Source: an uncultured Terriglobus sp. (GTDB lineage Bacteria; Acidobacteriota; Terriglobia; Terriglobales; Acidobacteriaceae). From it: a DNA stretch of 6,436 nucleotides. The position numbers were made by a program, and so were the translations under genes. The notes under the pieces were generated by a model. That model was not told where the DNA came from. It saw only the letters and a list, made by a program, of their open reading frames with translations, and made no database searches. Below, piece after piece: positions 1-5,192 of this stretch. The stretch lies in NCBI GenBank assembly GCA_937859825.1, contig CALMAP010000136.1:1-6436 (forward strand), written 5' to 3'. How positions within the stretch are numbered: the first letter of the stretch is position 1; each line of letters opens with the position of its first letter.

Positions 1-2
1 GC

Positions 3-233
3 GTTACGTCACTGCCGCAGGACACGCTGAAACGCATGTCTGGCGTGTCGCGTGGGGAGTATGTCGGCAGTGCCGTTACGCTCACCGTGAGTCAAGCCGA
101 GCCTGTGCTGCGGGAGTTGCTTGCAGCCGATTTCTCGCTGCACTCGCTTGAAGTGAGCAGCCCCAATCTTGAAGATGCATTTCTTGCGCTCACCCAGCAG
201 AGCGCAAATACAACCGTTGTTGAGGAGGCGTGA
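3..233 (+). CDS. ABC transporter ATP-binding protein, C-terminal end (partial)
   Basis: The reading frame is open from the window edge to TGA at 231-233, so only the last 76 residues are visible and the true start lies upstream. The visible part has none of the nucleotide-binding motifs (Walker A/B, signature). It matches the accessory C-terminal region (DUF4162-like) of drug and polysaccharide-export type ABC ATPases: a stretch like 'LKRMSGVSRGEYVG', then the 'LRELLAADFSLHSLEV' helix/strand, then the characteristic closing motif 'SPNLEDAFLALT'. In this family the subunit hydrolyses ATP to drive export through an ABC-2 permease. The stop codon overlaps the start of the permease gene by one base (TGATG), which indicates co-translation and a shared complex. 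The substrate cannot be inferred. Confidence 0.85.
   Translation, partial: VTSLPQDTLKRMSGVSRGEYVGSAVTLTVSQAEPVLRELLAADFSLHSLEVSSPNLEDAFLALTQQSANTTVVEEA
222..228 (+). promoter_or_regulatory. Ribosome binding site of the ABC permease
   Basis: GAGGAGG lies inside the last codons of the ATPase gene, four bases before ATG 233. It supports ATG 233 over the adjacent in-frame GTG at 230, which is only one base from the motif, and over the in-frame ATG at 248, which is 19 bases away. It is a strong anti-Shine-Dalgarno match placed for translational coupling. Confidence 0.7.
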
Positions 234-1030
234 TGAATCCCACAGCCATGAGCGTTGTACATGCGGAGCGCGCACCCCAACTGCCGCTGTACCTGAAAGA
301 GACGAAGTACGAGTTTCTGCGCCTGCTTCGCGCACGCGCCTTCTCGCTTGCGACCATCGGCTTTCCTGTGATGTTCTACCTGCTCTTCGGCATCGTGGTT
401 GGCAATAACTCCGGTGCGGAAGGCGAGTGGCGCGCCCGTTATCTGCTGGGAACCTACAGCATCTTTGGCCTTGCGGGCGTGTGCCTCTTCGGCGTCTGCG
501 TGACCTTTGCGAACGAGCGCGCGCTGGGCTGGCTCGAGGTAAAGCAGGCAAGCCCCATGCCTGCGGCTGCTTATCTCCTGAGCAAACTGCTCAGTGCTGC
601 TGCCTTTGCTGTGATTATCTTTGCGATCCTCAGCGCACTCGGCGTCACGCTGGGCCACGTAACTATCCCGGACCGGCAATGGGTCCATCTTACCCTCACG
701 GTGCTTGGCGGCGTGCTGCCCTTTACCGCGCTAGGATTGCTGCTGGCAATGCTGGTGCCGCCCAGTGCAGCTACCGGTGTGGGGAACCTGATCTACCTGC
801 CCATGAGTTTTCTTTCCGGACTCTGGATTCCGTTAGGCGGACTGCCCAAGTGGATCAGCACCTTCGCTCCCGTCTTTCCAACCTGGCACATGGGGCAGCT
901 CGCGCTGTGGAGCCTTGGGTATGGAGCGAAGTGGCCGGTGTGGCAGCACGTGCTGTGGCTGGGTTGCTTTACCGTAGTTGCACTTGTGCTTGCGGCAGTG
1001 CTGTTCGGGAAAAACGCTGCGAGAGCGTAA
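233..1030 (+). CDS. ABC-2 type transporter permease
   Basis: This 265-residue integral membrane protein is the membrane partner of the ATPase encoded immediately upstream. An amphipathic cytoplasmic N-terminus (residues 1-36, with 'LKETKYEFLRLLRARAF', the usual coupling segment) leads into about six hydrophobic helices, at roughly 38-57, 70-92, 113-140, 152-175, 183-202 and 238-258. The helix 5 exit 'SFLSGLWIPLGGLPKWIS' followed by 'FAPVFPTWHMGQLAL' is the typical ABC-2 permease signature. The length is normal for the family. Start ATG 233 is chosen because of the GAGGAGG motif and the TGATG overlap. The likely role is ATP-driven export across the inner membrane; the substrate is unknown. Such pairs are often followed by a sensor kinase/regulator gene, but here the next gene is a tRNA on the other strand, so the operon probably ends here. 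Confidence 0.9.
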   Translation: MNPTAMSVVHAERAPQLPLYLKETKYEFLRLLRARAFSLATIGFPVMFYLLFGIVVGNNSGAEGEWRARYLLGTYSIFGLAGVCLFGVCVTFANERALGWLEVKQASPMPAAAYLLSKLLSAAAFAVIIFAILSALGVTLGHVTIPDRQWVHLTLTVLGGVLPFTALGLLLAMLVPPSAATGVGNLIYLPMSFLSGLWIPLGGLPKWISTFAPVFPTWHMGQLALWSLGYGAKWPVWQHVLWLGCFTVVALVLAAVLFGKNAARA

Positions 1031-1072
1031 CCACGCCGGGCGATGGGTGCTTTGAAGGAGATTGCGGTGGAG

Positions 1073-1147
1073 TGGTGGCCAGAGACGGGATCGAACCGCC
1101 GACGCCGGCCTTTTCAGGGCCGCGCTCTACCACTGAGCTATCTGGCC
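1073..1147 (-). tRNA. tRNA-Phe (anticodon GAA)
   Basis: Read on the minus strand, the sequence folds into a complete cloverleaf: acceptor GGCCAGA/TCTGGCC, D arm GCTC-AGTGGTA-GAGC, anticodon arm CGGCC-CTGAAAA-GGCCG, a five-base variable loop, T arm GGCGG-TTCGATC-CCGTC, discriminator A and an encoded CCA. The anticodon GAA (plus-strand 1113-1115) reads UUC/UUU, giving phenylalanine. All stems pair, with one G-T pair in the T stem. The length is 75 nt including CCA (1073-1075). It stands alone and converges on the ABC permease gene, whose stop is 42 bp from the tRNA 3' end. No copy of its 3' end occurs elsewhere in the window, so there is no sign that it served as an integration site here. Confidence 0.97.
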
Positions 1148-1244
1148 TTGGGGAGTACCCAGGGGTGCGCCGAGAAGCGCGCATGAGAGCCGGAGAGGAC
1201 TGTCATGTTTGCGCGGAGCAGTGTACTTCCGCAGCAACTCACTG

Positions 1245-1273
1245 AGTATACCGAACGCGCGCCGCAGCGACAA
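1245..1273 (-). promoter_or_regulatory. Candidate sigma-70-type promoter for tRNA-Phe
   Basis: On the minus strand TTGTCG (1273-1268) and TATACT (1250-1245) are separated by exactly 17 bases. They match the -35 consensus at 4 of 6 positions and the -10 consensus at 5 of 6. Transcription would start near 1238, giving a 5' leader of about 90 nt removed by RNase P. This is the best promoter-like pair in the region upstream of the tRNA. Whether sequences nearer the gene are used instead cannot be told from sequence alone. Confidence 0.4.
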
Positions 1274-1369
1274 TCCAAGGGCAAGGAGCATCGCGAAGCG
1301 TGCGCAATTTGGTCGCGTTTCCAGCAGGTCTCGCGGGTATGCTGAGGAAGCCCTGAAGATTCTTTCTGC

Positions 1370-3004
1370 ATGCAATCTCCGCAGCTGTTTGCAACGCGAG
1401 ATCGCAATTCCATCCGCAGAAATGATGGAGTCCGCACATGCCTGGTCTTCGCTGCTGTGCTCTGCATGCTCGCTGCCGTTTCTCTTTGTGCACAGAAGCG
1501 CAGTGGTGGAAGCGCCGAGGCGAAGACAGCACAGCGGCTTGAATCGATGCGGAACTCTCCGCCCCGCCTGCGCGCATTTCTGACGGACTTCCCCAAGGGT
1601 GCGGACCTGCACATGCACCTCTCCGGAGCGGTCTACGCGGAGACATTTATTCGCGATGCTGCGGAAGAAAATCTGTGCACCGACCCTCTGAAGCTGGCGC
1701 TTGCACCCAATCTGGGCATGTCTGCCGCGAAGACGCCCCGCCCCATCTGCCCTGAAGGCAGCGTGCCCGTGCGGAATGCGTTTTCCAATCAGAAGCTGTA
1801 CGACGCACTGGTCGACAGCTTCTCCATGCGCGCGTTCGTTCCCAGCGCCGGAACCAGCGGCCACGACCAGTTCTTTGCGACGTTTCCACGCTTCAGCGCC
1901 ACGGGCAAACTTCATGCGGGCGAGTGGCTGGACGAGGTGGCCACGCGTGCTGGAGCGCAGAACGAACAATATCTTGAGATCATGCACACGCCGGACTCAG
2001 CCCCGGCCGTGAAGCTCTCCCGAGAGCAGCACTGGACAGGCGACCCGGTGACGATGCGCGACGCTCTGCTCAAGGCCGGGTTGCGTGACAACGTCGCGAC
2101 CGCACAGGCGGAACTGGCCACGATGCAGAAGCTGCGCAGTGATATGGAGCACTGCGACACGGCTGAAGCAAAGCCTGCGTGTGCGGTGAAGATCCACTTT
2201 CTCTACCAGGTACCGCGCGCCATGTCGCCGGAGCAGGTTTTCGCGCAGACGCTGCTGGGATTCGAGCTCGCCAGTGCCGACCCGGACGTGGTGGGCGTGA
2301 ACCTCGTGCAGCCGGAGGACGCGTACGTGCCCATGAGCCAGTATTCCGAACACATGAAGATGCTGCACTACCTGCACGCGCAGTACCCCAAGGTGCACCT
2401 GACGCTGCACGCCGGGGAGCTTGCGCCCGGCATGGTGCCGCCGGAAGGTCTGCGCTTCCACATCCGGGATGCGGTGGAGCGCGCGGGCGCGGAACGCATC
2501 GGCCACGGTGTGGACATCGCCAGTGAAGCGCATGCCGCAGACCTTCTCCGCGAGATGGCCAAACGCCACACCGATGTGGAGATCAACCTCACCTCGAATG
2601 ACGTGATTCTGGGGGTAAGCGGCGCGAACCATCCGCTGGTGCTGTACCGCGCCGCGGGCGTGCCGTTCTCGCTCTCCACCGACGATGAGGGTGTCTCCCG
2701 CATCGATCTGACCAACGAATACATGCGGGCAGTTACGGACCAGCACTTGGACTACGCAGCTCTGAAGCAATCGGCCCGGAACTCTCTAGAACACAGCTTT
2801 CTGCCTGGAGAGTCGCTCTATCCGGAGCGCGACAAGTACGGCGCGATGGTTCACGGCTGCACGCGTCCGGCGAGTGCAGGGGCGAAGCCGTCCGCCGCGT
2901 GTGCGGTGTTTCTGCAGGGCAGTGAACGCGCCGTGCAGCAGTGGGAACTGGAGCGCCGTTTCGCTGCGTTTGAGGCGGAGGCTGCAGTTTCTTCTTTGCC
3001 TTAG
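1370..3004 (+). CDS. Secreted adenosine deaminase (ADA2/ADGF-like)
   Basis: This metal-dependent hydrolase of the adenosine/AMP deaminase family probably converts adenosine (and deoxyadenosine) to inosine and ammonia. All family motifs are present: metal-binding H81 and H83 in 'PKGADLHMHLSGA', H347 and catalytic E350 in 'LTLHAGE', H379 in 'RIGHGVDI', SN at 409-410, and the aspartate pair D438/D439 in 'SLSTDDEGV'. At 544 residues it is well above the ~330-350 of cytoplasmic bacterial Add. The extra length is an N-terminal region, an insertion around 100-165 and a C-terminal tail. 'PKGADLHMH' and 'DPDVVGVNLVQPED' resemble the secreted ADA2/ADGF branch. Residues ~22-41 ('VRTCLVFAAVLCMLAAVSL') form a signal-peptide-like hydrophobic stretch with cleavage near 39-41, so the enzyme probably acts in the periplasm or outside the cell. 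The cysteine at 40 is not in a good lipobox. ATG 1370 is the first start in the frame and its Shine-Dalgarno match is weak, so the long 21-residue n-region is a little uncertain. It is probably a single-gene unit. Confidence 0.9.
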   Translation: MQSPQLFATRDRNSIRRNDGVRTCLVFAAVLCMLAAVSLCAQKRSGGSAEAKTAQRLESMRNSPPRLRAFLTDFPKGADLHMHLSGAVYAETFIRDAAEENLCTDPLKLALAPNLGMSAAKTPRPICPEGSVPVRNAFSNQKLYDALVDSFSMRAFVPSAGTSGHDQFFATFPRFSATGKLHAGEWLDEVATRAGAQNEQYLEIMHTPDSAPAVKLSREQHWTGDPVTMRDALLKAGLRDNVATAQAELATMQKLRSDMEHCDTAEAKPACAVKIHFLYQVPRAMSPEQVFAQTLLGFELASADPDVVGVNLVQPEDAYVPMSQYSEHMKMLHYLHAQYPKVHLTLHAGELAPGMVPPEGLRFHIRDAVERAGAERIGHGVDIASEAHAADLLREMAKRHTDVEINLTSNDVILGVSGANHPLVLYRAAGVPFSLSTDDEGVSRIDLTNEYMRAVTDQHLDYAALKQSARNSLEHSFLPGESLYPERDKYGAMVHGCTRPASAGAKPSAACAVFLQGSERAVQQWELERRFAAFEAEAAVSSLP

Positions 3005-3030
3005 CCTCATTCACACATAGCTTTCGGAAG

Positions 3031-3050
3031 GGCATGGCTTGAGCCATGCC
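3031..3050 (+). repeat. Palindrome A downstream of the deaminase gene
   Basis: This is a perfect inverted repeat with 9-base arms (GGCATGGCT / AGCCATGCC) and two central bases, 27 bp after the deaminase stop codon. A weaker outer pairing (ctttc 3021-3025 with gaaag 3052-3056) could extend it. It would form a stable RNA hairpin and could protect the mRNA 3' end or slow polymerase, but no T-run follows, so it is not a standard intrinsic terminator. Its arm and centre sequence resemble the palindrome at 3166-3196. Confidence 0.75.
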
Positions 3051-3140
3051 GGAAAGTGCGCCAGAGAACGGGCTTAACCCTGAGGTGCTGCTTTTCTCTG
3101 CCTACGTCATGGACTATGTCAATAGAAGTGGCCCCCTCAG

Positions 3141-3152
3141 CGGCTGAAGCCG
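3141..3152 (+). repeat. Short palindrome B of the same cluster
   Basis: CGGCTGAAGCCG is a perfect inverted repeat with 5-base arms and a GA centre. It shares the GCT-NN-AGC centre with the palindrome at 3031-3050 and lies 13 bp before the larger palindrome at 3166. The pair looks like the two halves of a composite REP/BIME-type intergenic element. On its own this short palindrome would not be significant. Confidence 0.45.
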
Positions 3153-3165
3153 TTTCTTATGCGTG

Positions 3166-3196
3166 CTCAAGGGCACAGCTAAGCTGTGCCCTTGAG
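3166..3196 (+). repeat. Large perfect palindrome C (31 bp)
   Basis: Fifteen-base arms flank a single central A, with every pair matched from C3166/G3196 to T3180/A3182. The core GGGCACAGCT / AGCTGTGCCC is the counterpart of GGGCATGGCT / AGCCATGCC at 3030-3050. The two differ at two stem positions, and both changes are matched on the opposite arm, so the pairing is kept. No T-run follows on either strand, which argues against an intrinsic terminator. It most likely belongs to a dispersed REP-like family and may limit readthrough from the deaminase gene into the next gene. Confidence 0.8.
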
Positions 3197-3260
3197 AAAT
3201 CTCCGCGCATACACGGCTTGACTGAAGCGAAGCTCTTGCACTGCTCTACAATCCTTCGCA

Positions 3261-3266
3261 GAGGGA
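3261..3266 (+). promoter_or_regulatory. Ribosome binding site of the small membrane protein gene
   Basis: GAGGGA ends seven bases before GTG 3274. This normal spacing supports the GTG start and is the main evidence that this short frame is a real gene. Confidence 0.55.
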
Positions 3267-3273
3267 CGCTGCC

Positions 3274-3588
3274 GTGAAGCGTGTACTTTCCGTTCTAGGC
3301 CAGACGCTGCTGCTGCTGGTCACTGCCGTAGCCGGTATGCTCGCGCGGCCCTTTCACATGACCCGCGTCCTCGCGCAGCAGGGCGTTGAGCGCCGGCAAT
3401 ATGAGTTTGACTGGCTGCTTTCTGTCGGCATCGTCACGGGGCTGTTCCTGCTTACCGGCTTGATCACGCGGCGCATCCGCACAAGCTGGATAAGCACGGC
3501 AATTGCCTTCGCGCTTACGTTGCTGATCGTAGTGCTGTTTACGAAGATCGGCTATCGCGACGTGAACCTGCTCTACGGGGACCGGTGA
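3274..3588 (+). CDS. Small hypothetical membrane protein (three helices)
   Basis: I do not recognise a family for this 104-residue protein. It has three hydrophobic segments, at about 4-24 (the first may be a signal anchor), 47-64 and 72-90. They are joined by a basic, polar stretch (25-46, 'ARPFHMTRVLAQQGVERRQY') and by the very basic loop 'TRRIRT' (65-70), which should lie in the cytoplasm. The tail 'GYRDVNLLYGDR' is polar. GTG 3274 is chosen for the GAGGGA motif seven bases upstream. The hydrophobic segments are well formed and the codon use resembles the neighbours, so it is probably expressed. It is preceded by the palindrome cluster and converges on the minus-strand gene that ends at 3632, with only 43 bp between the stops, so it is likely a single-gene unit. 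Confidence 0.7.
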   Translation: MKRVLSVLGQTLLLLVTAVAGMLARPFHMTRVLAQQGVERRQYEFDWLLSVGIVTGLFLLTGLITRRIRTSWISTAIAFALTLLIVVLFTKIGYRDVNLLYGDR

Positions 3589-3631
3589 AGCAGTTCTATA
3601 GATAAGACTCTGTTTCGAGGACAGTCTCTTC

Positions 3632-4081
3632 CTACCTCGCCTGCAGCGCTTCCGTCTCGAACCGCAGCATGGCGTCTTCGTTCCAGCGGTGATCGGCGCT
3701 GCGCCAGCCGTTGCGGCCGTCATCCATGAAGTTGGGAAAGTTGGAGCGGCAGTAGCTCTCCCGCAGTTCGAAGTCGATCAGCGCCTGAGGAACACCGTCC
3801 AGCCGCAGTGCGGCGCGCTGCCCATCTGCGGACCACTCGATGGTGGCCAGGCGGGTGCGGTCACCGTCCTCGCCGGAGCGAAGCGCGTCCACGTTGTAGA
3901 CCAGCATCGCGTCCAGCACAGTCACGTCAAAATCGTCGTCCAGCGTTGCGCGATCGCCGTCGCAGGCATAGCAGTAGCCGGCCGCGCCTTCGTCCTCAAA
4001 CACCACGCGCCACGCCAAGTCCCGCGCAGGGGAGTAACTCACCAGCTTCGCTTCGCCTGCCTGAAACTCGAGCGCATCCAT
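3632..4081 (-). CDS. DUF2251-like protein of unknown function
   Basis: This 149-residue soluble protein has no signal peptide or membrane helix. It resembles what I recall of the DUF2251 family: 'WRVVFEDEGAAGYCYACD' (24-41), 'VLDAMLVYNVDAL' (55-67), 'IEWSADGQRAALRLDG' (81-96), 'ALIDFELRESYCRSNFPN' (100-117) and a closing 'HRWNEDAML' (131-139). The family function is unknown. Positions 37 and 40 form a CxxC pair where I recall the family having aromatic and aliphatic residues. The frame stays open upstream to 4318, but third codon positions there lose their G/C bias. The homologous fragment at 4951-5008 also diverges just before the same ATG, so ATG 4081 is the best start despite a GGAG motif only two bases away. 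It is transcribed divergently from fic and converges on the small membrane protein gene. Confidence 0.7.
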   Translation of the reverse strand: MDALEFQAGEAKLVSYSPARDLAWRVVFEDEGAAGYCYACDGDRATLDDDFDVTVLDAMLVYNVDALRSGEDGDRTRLATIEWSADGQRAALRLDGVPQALIDFELRESYCRSNFPNFMDDGRNGWRSADHRWNEDAMLRFETEALQAR

Positions 4082-4202
4082 AGCTCCACGATAAAGCACG
4101 ATGTGAACTGGATGCGCTGAACCACAGTCGCGGCATGCGCCCGCGGTCTGCAGTTCGGCCAAGCAGTTGTATCTGGTCTTGGCACATGCTATCTGTGAAC
4201 AC

Positions 4203-4943
4203 GTGACCGGGAACCTGCTTGCCTCAATCGCGGAAAAGAAGCAGCGGCTGGATGCCTTGCGTCCGCTTTCCGGTGCAGCGCTTGCCGCGCTCCAAAAGTC
4301 CTTCGACGTGGACCTCACCTACACGTCGAATGCGATCGAGGGAAACACTCTGACCTTGCGTGAAACCGCGGAGGTCATCGAGCACGGCCTCACGGTCGGC
4401 GGCAAGCCCTTGCGCGACCACCTGGAAGCGGCGGACCACTATGCGGCGGTCTTGTGGATGCGTGAACTGGCCAGCGCCAGCGGGCCTGTTACGGAAGCCG
4501 TGGTGTGCGATCTTCACCGCCGCATCGTGGTACGCAGCCAAGCCGAAATCGCCGGCGTGTATAGCACGCTTCCGCGCAGAATCGCCGGCTCTCCCGTGGT
4601 GTTCCCGAACGCACGTAAAATTCCCGAGCTGATGCAGAACCTGGGAGCGTGGCTCGAACGCGCGGGATCGCTTCCCGAGGCAGCGTTTGAAGCACACTTC
4701 CGTCTCGTGGCGATTCACCCATTTGCCGACGGCAACGGCCGTACGGCGAGATTGCTGATGAATTTGCTGCTGTTGCGTGGTGGTTTCCCCCCAATCGCAG
4801 TCCGGCCGATCGACCGGGAACGGTACCTCGATGCGCTGGAGCAGGCGTCTATAAAGGACGACCTCCAGGCTTTTCAGCAACTCCTACATGAGCGTTTGAA
4901 CGAAACGCTCGCAGAGTATCTGGACCTGCTTGAAGACAAATAG
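4203..4943 (+). CDS. fic: Fic family protein (probable AMP-transferase), class II-like
   Basis: Fic enzymes usually transfer AMP from ATP to a hydroxyl side chain of a target protein. With the GTG 4203 start (246 residues), the active-site motif HPFADGNGRTAR lies at 172-183, with catalytic His172 and the Asn and Arg residues that bind phosphate. The self-inhibitory motif SNAIEG (S/TxxxEG, Glu46) is N-terminal at 42-47, as in class II Fic proteins, so the protein should be autoinhibited until the glutamate is displaced. Between them are family blocks 'GGKPLRDHLEAADHY' (66-80) and 'IAGVYSTLPRRIAGSPVVFPN' split across 116-136 (the flap region). No separate antitoxin or DNA-binding domain is present. 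GTG 4203 fits the usual short N-terminus ('LLASIAEKKQRLDALRPL'); TTG 4167 and TTG 4179 are in-frame alternatives, and none has a clear Shine-Dalgarno motif. It is bracketed by a direct repeat of a DUF2251-like 5' end. Confidence 0.88.
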   Translation: MTGNLLASIAEKKQRLDALRPLSGAALAALQKSFDVDLTYTSNAIEGNTLTLRETAEVIEHGLTVGGKPLRDHLEAADHYAAVLWMRELASASGPVTEAVVCDLHRRIVVRSQAEIAGVYSTLPRRIAGSPVVFPNARKIPELMQNLGAWLERAGSLPEAAFEAHFRLVAIHPFADGNGRTARLLMNLLLLRGGFPPIAVRPIDRERYLDALEQASIKDDLQAFQQLLHERLNETLAEYLDLLEDK

Positions 4944-4950
4944 GCTGATC

Positions 4951-5008
4951 GCACGGGGAAGTAGCTCACCAGCTTCGCTTCGCCTGCCTTGAATCCGAGC
5001 GCGTTCAT
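4951..5008 (-). pseudogene. Truncated second copy of the DUF2251-like gene (5' end only)
   Basis: Read on the minus strand from ATG 5008, the first ~19 codons give 'MNALGFKAGEAKLVSYFPV', against 'MDALEFQAGEAKLVSYSPA' from the intact gene at 4081. The two copies align without a gap at a constant offset of 927 bp, including 25 identical bases in a row (4038-4062 and 4965-4989). By eye the identity over the fragment is about 80%. The similarity stops near 4951, only 7 bp after the fic stop codon. Beyond that the frame runs into the complement of fic, with no relation to DUF2251. Upstream of ATG the copies also differ. This is best read as the remnant of a paralogue that lost all but its 5' end; a repeated short sequence of another kind is possible. 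Confidence 0.7.
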
Positions 5009-5192
5009 AGCGGGAAGCAATGGCTGGCAATGCTGATTTTGGAAATTCGTCTTCGAGCAATTTTGAATGCACCTGATGCTAACAGCGCACCGAAGAAAGC
5101 GTAATGCTAATTTTGACAAGTTTACCTGTCGTGCAGGGCTTCATCTCAAGGCCGAAACACACGAGCGATACACTGAGTACAGCCCGCCTCGC

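Noticed and set aside
1073..1147. tRNA-Phe as the attachment site of an integrated element
   Set aside because: No integrase gene, no second copy of the tRNA 3' end and no mobile genes are visible in the window.
1127..1987. Long minus-strand open frame across the tRNA and the start of the deaminase gene
   Set aside because: It overlaps the tRNA-Phe gene and runs antisense to a well-supported enzyme. Its protein is Arg/Cys/His-rich, typical of a shadow frame in G+C-rich DNA.
3218..3252. TTGACT and TACAAT upstream of the small membrane protein gene, as a promoter
   Set aside because: Each hexamer is a good match, but the spacer is 23 bases instead of 16-18. TACAAT alone could be a -10 box with transcription starting just before the ribosome binding site, but there is no -35 at normal distance.
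3056..3277. 73-codon plus-strand frame through the palindrome cluster
   Set aside because: It is built from the palindromes themselves, has no ribosome binding site and has no recognisable protein character.
3605..3627. Inverted repeat AGAC..GTCT in the 43-bp gap between the two convergent genes, as a shared terminator
   Set aside because: Only four outer and three inner pairs with a two-base bulge and no T-run on either strand. Too weak to call.
4167..4195. TTGTAT-17-TATCTG with an upstream TG, giving a transcript that would begin at the fic GTG 4203 (leaderless)
   Set aside because: Both hexamers match at only three of six positions and the last T of the -10 box is missing. An interesting placement but not supported.
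5029..5115. AATGCTRATTTTG repeated at 5029-5041 and 5103-5115
   Set aside because: A 13-base near-match in a locally A/T-richer gap, not flanked by any gene or inverted repeat. Probably chance.
5113..5118. Perfect -35 hexamer TTGACA upstream of the last gene
   Set aside because: No acceptable -10 sequence lies 16-18 bases downstream; the nearest candidate (TACACT 5169-5174) is 50 bases away.
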